Shown here in pieces: positions 1 through 9,000 of a stretch of DNA of 64,000 nucleotides. Location: NCBI GenBank assembly GCA_001687465.1, contig LVLI01000084.1, positions 186,001 to 250,000 of the forward strand, written 5' to 3'. The translations under genes were made by a program, and so were the position numbers. Under the pieces are notes generated by a model that was not told the origin of the DNA, ran no database searches, and worked only from the letters and a program-made list of their open reading frames with translations. Each line of letters begins with the position of its first letter. Position 1 is the first letter of the stretch. The DNA comes from Halocafeteria seosinensis. Taxonomy: Eukaryota; Sar; Bigyra; Bicosoecida.

Positions 1-3000
1 ACTTACTCTTCGTTGTCGGAAGAGTGGAAGTCCATCTGCTATAATAGTTCTGACAATGCTTCTTTGCAGCAGTACGTAGAGTTAGCTGGACGGGATTTAT
101 CTTGGCACTTTGACACGGAGCGTCTGGAGAACTTCTTTGGACAGTGGATTAACGCATTTCATGAACTGGATAGCATCCCCGCCGAAACACATGTTAATTG
201 CGTTGAGGTGACGTTTGTGGGTATCCGGGGCAAACTGAAAAACTTGATCTTGGCCAGAATTGGTTCGGTACTCCAGTGTATCTTAGAGACCTTATTAAGC
301 CGCCTAATTTTTCTCGGATCCTTAATTAGGGCTGCAAATACTCTTGTTAGTACAGACTTTTGGGCGAAGGTGCTCTCAGATTTGAATAAATTCGTTCCAT
401 CCCGCTTCGAAGATGTAATTGAAAGCATACGTAATACGGAAAGCAAGCGGAAGAAATTGGAGATTAAGAACCATTTTGACTGCTTTTCGCCTGACTTGGG
501 CTTTCTCTACGAGGCCTGCCCTTTGTTTCCTGCCTGGTTGAATGAAATTGCTGGTTGTTCTTTAGAGGTTGGATGTTCCAGTTCGCTGTTCGTTACTTCT
601 CAGATGTACGCTTTTTTTCACCGTGATAGATCTATTCGAGCTGGATTTTCTTCAATGGACGAAATACTGAAATACGTGTTGGGTAGTGAAGATGACGATT
701 CCCAACACCACAGCGTGTCTTCCTCGTTAAGGGCGTACCTTGACAAGGAAACAAAGCGAGAAATTACCGCTTTTAACGCCATGCAAAAGATTGCAATTGA
801 AGGGAGAGTGCTGAACGATAGCGTGACAGAGATGCGAAGAGAGTGGGAGTCCATGATTTCTAATTTAAAAGTCTCACGAGAAGCATACTCTGACATGCTC
901 CAGGATACTCAAGTGGAAACTGAGGAGCACTTCAGCAAACATGTACAGGAAGTACACTCTTACCAAGATGAAGTCTCAGAAACGTTCTCAGAAATCTTCA
1001 AGGGTCCAGCGGAGGAGAATCCGGCTAATGTTCATAAGCGGATCAATGCTTGGCCAACACTTCTACAATCCCTGAAAGGCAACATCGGCAGAGTCTACGT
1101 TTTTCTGCATGATCACTTCCAGAGGCTTTGCTCGCTCTGGCGAAAACACTGTAGATTATGTGGTTGCTCTGATTTGCTCTCTGGCTCTGATAATTCGTTC
1201 CTTTCCACAGATCACGACTTCGTGCGGTACTTGGCACTAAAAGAAGCCGGTGACGGGTTACCTGTGAACTCAAGAACATCTCTATATTCATCCGAGAAAA
1301 GCCTGCTAAATCAGTTCTATTTGCTAAGAGAGTTCAAGAAAGTTACAGATGCTGCTCATGATATCTCCATTACGATCGAAGGATACTGGTCCACCAGTTG
1401 GAAAGAATTGGAATTTGATGGCCTTCAGGAAGATGTCAATAGAATTGCATATCTAAGTGAAGAGGTTGTCAGTGGGTTTGTAGACATCCCCTTGTTTAAC
1501 GGTCTAACGAATATGTGCTATGTGCTGAGGTCAGTTTCGCCTTTAGTAGCTGAGCTGCTTGATGGGGCGGTAAAAGCCCGTCACTGGAATCTGATCGAGT
1601 TGGTGACTAAGCAAACGCTGCCCTCTCTGGAGGGATTGCGGTTTGGGGATGTTTTGTCCGTCGATCTTAAGCGACATCGTACTGCGTGTACAGATATTGT
1701 CTCTCAGGCGAAGCGGGAAGCAAAAGTGGAGGCGCAGTTAGTCAACATCAAGAACTTTTGGAAGTCTGCAAAATTGGAATTCTCTGCATACGAAGACAGC
1801 GCTGCTGCCGCTACCGAGTCCTCTGCAGAAATTAAGACTCATACCGTGACAAACGCTGATTGGGTGTTCGAAACTATAGATGAGCAACAGTTTGAGATCC
1901 AAGGGTCTCTTGCCTACCTATCTAGCATGTCAGGTTTTGAGTTGTCCTCAACCCTTGTACGGGAGTGGAAGAGCTCATGCTATAATATGTGTCTAGAGCT
2001 CAGTGAGCTACTCGCGGTCATACGGGAAAATACTCATTTGCTATTGACGGCCCAGAACATGTGGACAACCATGGAGGGAGTCTTTATGAGTAGTAGAGAC
2101 ATTGCCTCTACACTTCCGGAAGATACGCGAAGGTTTACTACTGTGGATACGGAACTATGCGGAGTATTAGATGAAATGCATTCGTTCCAATGGGTTGAGA
2201 ACACGCTTGGTATGAAGGGCCAGGTGGATAAACTTTCTGGAATCGTCACGGAGCTAGAGAAGTGCTACAAAGCCCTGCATGAGTATCTTGATGACAAGAA
2301 GAAGGAATTTCCACGATTTTTCTTCGTCTCCGATGATACGGCACTGAAAATGTTGTCTCGGGGAAACACACCGGAGAGAGCATTACCACTGGTTCAGTCT
2401 TGCTTTCCAAATATTGGAACCGTTTCTCTTGGGAGGAGTGCCGAGGCTTGTTCTGAAACTAGGCGGATGTTTTTATCCGATGGTACTATAGGCAGAACGG
2501 AAAATGTGGATTATAACTTCATCGTGGAACATACTAAAGCCAATGTAGGTTGTAGTTTCCACTCGGTTCATTCTGAAAGAGTAGCACTTGTTCCAAAGTT
2601 AAGGCTTGAAGGATCTGCCGAATGGTGGATGTCGTTGCTCGAACAATCAATCAAGGTAACCATGCGTGGCCTGGCCAAGGACGTTTTGGAAGATGAAGAA
2701 GCTCTTCGGTTTTCCAACAATTCAATGAAATGGGTGTCAAGTTACCCGATGCAGACGGTGTTGATGGCTGCGAGAGTGGCCTGGACTGACTCGATGGAAG
2801 ATGCCCTTGACGCGACAGAATCAGGAGAGTGGGAGGCCCTTAGTCGAATGGAAACGAAACTGAATAACATAGTAGCTACATGTGCTCAGCGGCTGAAAGA
2901 ATCACGTAACGAAGTGCTATTAGAACAAAAGCTAGCATCCCTAATCGTATTCTTCTTGGGAGGACGTGACTGCCTCTACCATCTGAAGGATATCCCCAGT

Positions 3001-6000
3001 CCCGGTGTGGACTGTTTTGAGTGGCGACAACAGATTCGAATGTATGCTGGATACAATGATTCTTCGCCATATGGTGAGCGGCTTGAAAAATTCCTGTATT
3101 CGAAAGATGAACCAGAACTAGCTTCGGATCCGGAGCCCGTAGACTACCATGGAAGGAAATACCCTCAAGAGGAGCTAGGACGCGATTCTGTACGGGTTCG
3201 AATCCTTGGTATGGCTGCTGACTTAGGCCACGACTACGTTGGTGACTATCCTCATCTCGTCATCACCCCACTAACAAGCAGATGCTTTTTGTCGATCGCT
3301 ACTGCGATGCGACTTATCCACGGATGCCAATTGTCTGGGCCAGCTGGTACAGGGAAGAGTGAAACTGCCAAGGAATTCGCACGTCTTTTGGAATATCCGG
3401 TGTATGTATTTAATTGTGGACCTTCCCTGGAGAGTACTTACATGTCGAATGTACTAAAAGGACTGTCGTATTTGGGTGCCTTTGGTTGTTTCGATGAATT
3501 CAACCGGTTAGATATGTCAGTGCTGGCGGCTTGTGCGACTGCTGTTAGGTCCATTTTCGCAGGGCTACTGCAGCTCGCCCAGGTGGGTAACACTGAGTCG
3601 GACGGCTCCGCAGGAGAGGATCGCTTCTTGTCCCAAGGTATTGAGACAAATGTCCTTCTAGATGGAGAGGATATCAGATTAAGAAGCAGTTGCGCGATCC
3701 TTACGACTATGAATCCCAGCTATTCTGGAAGAATTACTATGCCTGAGAGCATCAAGAGCATATTTCGTACATGTTCTATGGTGATACCAGATTCCTCTCG
3801 TATATGCGAAGTACTTTTGTTTTCCAGGGGCTTTGAGTATGCTAACTCTCTTTCCACAAAACTCTTCGAGTGCCTAAATATGGTTCGGTCTATGGTTTCA
3901 CCATCCAAGCAATATGATTGGGGCCTCCGGGCTCTGAAGGGTGTTGTTGATCTGAGTTCCCACTATTTACAAGGAAGGCGTGCAGCAGCTTCGTCGTTTC
4001 ATTCCGAAATCTTACTTGTTTGTCAAGCTTTGTCTGACTTCAAGAGGGGTTCTCTTTTGCCAGCCGACGAGCAGATGTTTGACCAAGTCGTGAATGCCGT
4101 ATTCCTGGAAGCATCGGAGAGCAACAGGACACGTGACTCCAAGAAGTCTGAAGAGAGCAAATTGAAAGAGTCGTGCTCAGCCAGTGGTCTCCAAGCGGAC
4201 TCAAATTTCATCGACTCTCTTCATCAGCTGAAAAGCCTCCTGGATGTACGCCACACAGTGTCTATATTGGGCGATCCATTATCCGGAAAAACGTCGATTT
4301 GGACCACTCTTGCCCATTCACTTTCGAGCGGAGAGCATAGTGTATCCGAAGATGATTTGCTTTCCACTCACGGGACATTTCCCACGTTGTCGAATTCTAG
4401 GTCTCTTTCTTTAGGTATTCAATCTCGTGGAGATGACAATCGAAAAAATATCTGTGCGAGCGAAGTGATTCCGTCAAAGTCGTTTCGAAGGACAGATTTG
4501 TACGGTCACATGGACGTTACTGGTACATGGCAAGATGGTGTCCTGACTCACTTTTTCCGGGAGATGGCCAAAGGTCAAGGACCTTACAGCTCAAGCAAGG
4601 GAGTGCAACAAAAATGGATTGTCTTGGATGGGGATGTCGATGCGGGATGGGTAGAAGATATGAATTCAGTTATGGACGACAACCGAGTGCTAACGTTGCC
4701 CACTAACGAGAGAATATTGATGCCTAGCGATATGCGGATCATATTGGAGACAACAACTTTGGAGAGTGCCACTCCTGCAACGGTGTCGCGGACTGGTGTT
4801 CTGTATGTCCAAGGTGCCGGTGTTCATCGACATATAGTCGATAGTTTTGTCAGTACTTGCAAACAGCGTTACAAGTTCTTGGGACGTGAAGCAGTTGCTG
4901 TACGGTCTGTTATTGATGAGCATTTTGACAACCTTGTGGATATGGTAGTTACCCGATTTCCCCAAGGAGAATCGATCTCTAAAGCAGGACTGGCATCATC
5001 TGTGTGTACGTTGTGGTCTTGTTTGATCAGAGAAGCCAAGCAAACTGTGGCAGATAGTTCGACGACTGTCAGACTTAATATGTCCATCATAGAATCCTTG
5101 TTTTTCTTCGCGGCATCATGGAGTATTCTTGGCTTTTTATCCCACATTTGTTCTGAGAACACTGACCCCTTCCGCCTTCGTAAGCAGATTTCTCAAGTGC
5201 TTTTGGATACGTTTCGAAACGTTTCTTTTTCGTGGCCTTCTCTTGAAGATGATTGGACAATATTGGACTACTGTGTCAACCCGGTCTCTTCCAGCTATCA
5301 AAGTGGGTCTTCTGTAACCTCTGGATCGACATTGTCGCGAGCTGGGCCGCGACAGGTGTGGACCAGCTTTTCAGAAGTCGGAGTAGCTCCTCGCTGGCGA
5401 CTCGCGTCCTGGGAGCCCCCTTATGCGCCTAGTGTGGCTCGTTTTGGACTCCAGAACATCGTTCTCCCTTCCTTAGCCGGCAATGCTGTGGCAACGATGG
5501 CTAGTTTACTACTTAAGCGTAGATATCCGGTTCTCATTGAAGGTGCTCGGGGATCCGGTCTCTCGATGTTTCTGCGTTGGACTGGGCAGCGAGCCCTAGA
5601 GGTCTTCGATAGTACTGTGTTTCAGACGGATGTAAGCGACACAGATTTTCCATTAGAGGAAGTGTCCAAGTCTCCAACTGTTGATTTTGTACGATTCGTA
5701 TCACTTAGCCAGAGGTGGACTTCCAGAGAAATAAAGGACCATCTTGCAGACAACCTGGAGCAAAGAGGGACACGAATGTTAGCTCCGAGAAGACAGGGGT
5801 TTTCCGAACAAGAACCTAAACTCGTATACATTGTAGATGACTGCCACTTGGGCCAGAAAGATTCTTACGGATCTCAGTCCTCTTCAGAGTTCCTGAGATC
5901 CCTACTTGATTTGGGAGGATGGATAGAGCCTCGGAGCGGATTCTCAAGGAAACTAGTCACGGACGTCAGTGTGCTCCTGGGACAGCACATTCCCTGTCAG

Positions 6001-9000
6001 TCGCATCAATGTGTTCCAGAACGTTTAGCACATCGAGCAACTTTGATGCCTACTCTCCCCTTGTCGAAGGACTCGCTGTCAAACGTATTTCAGTACGTGT
6101 TGGACCATTCATCAGGTAGAAGCAACATCAAAGAGCAAGATATTTCTGCCGCTGTCGATACGCTCGCCGAAGCATGTTCATGCGGCACTGATACCATTCC
6201 TAATTTTAGTTATCGCTCTATATTCCGAGTGTTCTTTTCAGCGCTCCAGTTCCTAGAAGATGACGAGGAAAAGCGTATGAAGTCTCTGTCTGGGTTTGTT
6301 AGGGAGGGACTATATGGTAATACGAGGACGCACTATGAGGAATCGAAAGAGGAGGAAGACACTGTTACCTCGATTCCAATTCCCACCCTCTCCAGCAGCA
6401 ACCAGCTGTGTACGTCATACGAGTATACAACCCAGGTATACGCTCGTATCGAGGATCTGTATTGCGACTCTAAGGAGGCTTCCTCCTCCTTTGAGAGCTA
6501 CAACTTTTTTGAGGAGTTCGCCGATGTTGCACTGAAAGTTTTGTCTGCCATCGCCGTACCTAGTGACCATTTCTGCATTCTTGGTCCCAGAGGAATTGGT
6601 AAGCGAGCTCTTGTTAACGTCGCTAGCTCAATATCGCAGGCTGAAATATGGGATTTTCCATCTATGGAAAATCCAAAGCCGTTGGATGCCGCCCGCTCAA
6701 TGCTCCGCCATCTTCTCAGCCACAGTGCCGTTAGGATTGTTGCCTTGGTTCCGCAAGAAAAATTGACTGACGAACTTGTCTACGCCATAATCGAGGAGCT
6801 ATCCAACCCTCTGGTCTTACCAGCGTTGTTTGATAAGGACGATAGGGAATTTGTTCACCAATCCTTGAAACAGCAGGCAAAGCAATTGGGATTGAATGTT
6901 CCTACTGATGATGACAAAGGTGTTGAAGAACTTGGTGCTCAGTTCATCGCGCAGCGACTAACCATTGGAATCGTTCTTGGCGACTCTGCTTCTGAAGCGG
7001 CGTATCGGATTGCTTCCTTGCAGACGCAATTTTCCCAAATCAACGTGGAAAGTTGGTCAGAGGAATCTCATTTTGCGGTGGCGTCCAATATTTTGCTGGA
7101 TGATAGCGTCCAATCGCTAAAAACTCGTCCATCTCAAATATGGAAGGATCTTCTGAAGCTGCCGGAGGAGTTGCAGTTGCGCTATCCGTCTTTTTTCTCT
7201 ATCCAGAAAACTGTGGAGCCTGCCTCTGAAGATTTGTTGATTAGTGTATGTCATCAACTGGTTAGTATATATCACTCAATCAGTGGAGATGGGGCAACAC
7301 TGCCATCCTTTAGCTCGTTTCTCAGCTTTGTTCGCCAGTTTAAGTTGATCTTATTGTGGCACATACAACACTTGCGGAAACAAAAGCATCGTCTTCGCTC
7401 CGGTCTCCAAATGATCGAAGATTGTAACCAGGACACTGCGCGGACTGAACAAGATCTAAAGGAAGCCCAACAGAATCTCTCAAAGAAACAAGCGCACGTA
7501 AATGAACTCTTGAAGGAACTCGAAACCGAAAATGATGAGGCAATGAAGCAGCAAGAAGAAGTGAATAGAGAAAGAGAAATAGCCGAAAACTTCTCGGCCG
7601 AAGAAAAGGAAGCAGAGGCACAAGCAAATGAACAGCTTCAGGATGCTGAACCTGCTTTGGAAGAAGCTAAGGCATCCATAACTTCGTTAGAGACGTCTAC
7701 TCTAACTGAACTCAAAAGCATGAAAAACCCACCAGAGCCGATTCTGGCATTGGGCAAAGTCTTACAGATTCTGCTCGGAAACGACCGAGTGGGTAACTCG
7801 TGGGATGCTTTGAAAAGAATGATGTCTCGGATCGACTTGTTTAAGAGACGGCTTGAAATGTTGGATGCTCGTTTTGATCTGGCAGAGGGGCAGGTGTCAC
7901 GACTTGAGGGCTACGTCTTTTCAGAGATGTTTAACTTCGAGAAAATGAAAGGCACTAACATTGCCGCCGCTCACCTTGCCAAATGGGCTCAAAAGACAAT
8001 TGAATACCATAAAGTGTACAAGAAGATTGAACCGTTGATACAGAAGAAAAACGAAACCGAGAAAAGGCGGCAAGAAGCAGACAAAAAACTTCAAAAGGTA
8101 GAAGGTAAATTGAAGAAGGTTCAGCAACGTGTAGAACGCCTTCAGTCTCAGTACGATGATGCCGACCAGCAAAAGAGGTCGTTGGAGGACGAAGCAACCG
8201 AGCTTCAAAATCGTCTGGAGCGGTCTCGGAGGATTATTGAAAGCTTAAGTTCTGAGCAGGAACGTTGGCGTGACATCTTGGAGGAGAAAACCGAGGAATT
8301 CTCAGAATCGTGTCAAATGTCAATTTTGATGGCAGCTTTCACTCAATTCTCTGGTAGATTTGTAGCAGATATGCGACATGCTCTTCAGAAGAAATGGGAG
8401 TCAATTGTCGACTTCCATGGATTTCTAGATTTAGAAACAATAAAAGGATGGCTAGTTGATCAAGCTACGAGCTCAGAATGGCGTGCTACAGGACTCCCGC
8501 CCGATCCCATCAGCATTCAAAACGGCGCTATCGTTTTTTCGTCGCCCAGTTGGCCACTTATCTATGATCCTGAAGGTGAGTTTTCTCGCTGGTTAATTCG
8601 CCTCTTGGGAAGCTACGACAATGATGCACTCCGAGTGTTTTCCTCGTTCAATGAATTCATTCCAAAGCGAGCTCATGAGGAGGACGTTAAGCTTAACCCT
8701 GTCCGAGAACTCGCCGCGACAGGCGGTTCGATGGTAGTGAAAGACCTGTCACCCCAAGCGTACCCGCAGAGTTTGGAAGACTTGCTTCATCAGAAATTCG
8801 AGATGTCAATCAGCACTCATCTTGGTACATGCAAATGGAACGTCAGGATTGGCAGTAGGCTTATTCTTCTCGATCCATCTTTCCTGTTGTTTATTTGCGC
8901 GAGACAGTATAATGATGTGGTAAACAGTTCCAGTCCGTTCATGACGTTCATAAACGGTGAGACCAACCAGGCATCTATGGAAACCACTCTACTTGGCCAC

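Noticed and set aside
3186-3206. GGGTTCGAATCC, resembling a tRNA B box
   Set aside because: It lies inside the dynein reading frame and no cloverleaf could be drawn around it.
7340-8208. Leu/Phe-rich minus-strand frames opposite dynein
   Set aside because: Antisense shadows of the coiled-coil stalk codons.
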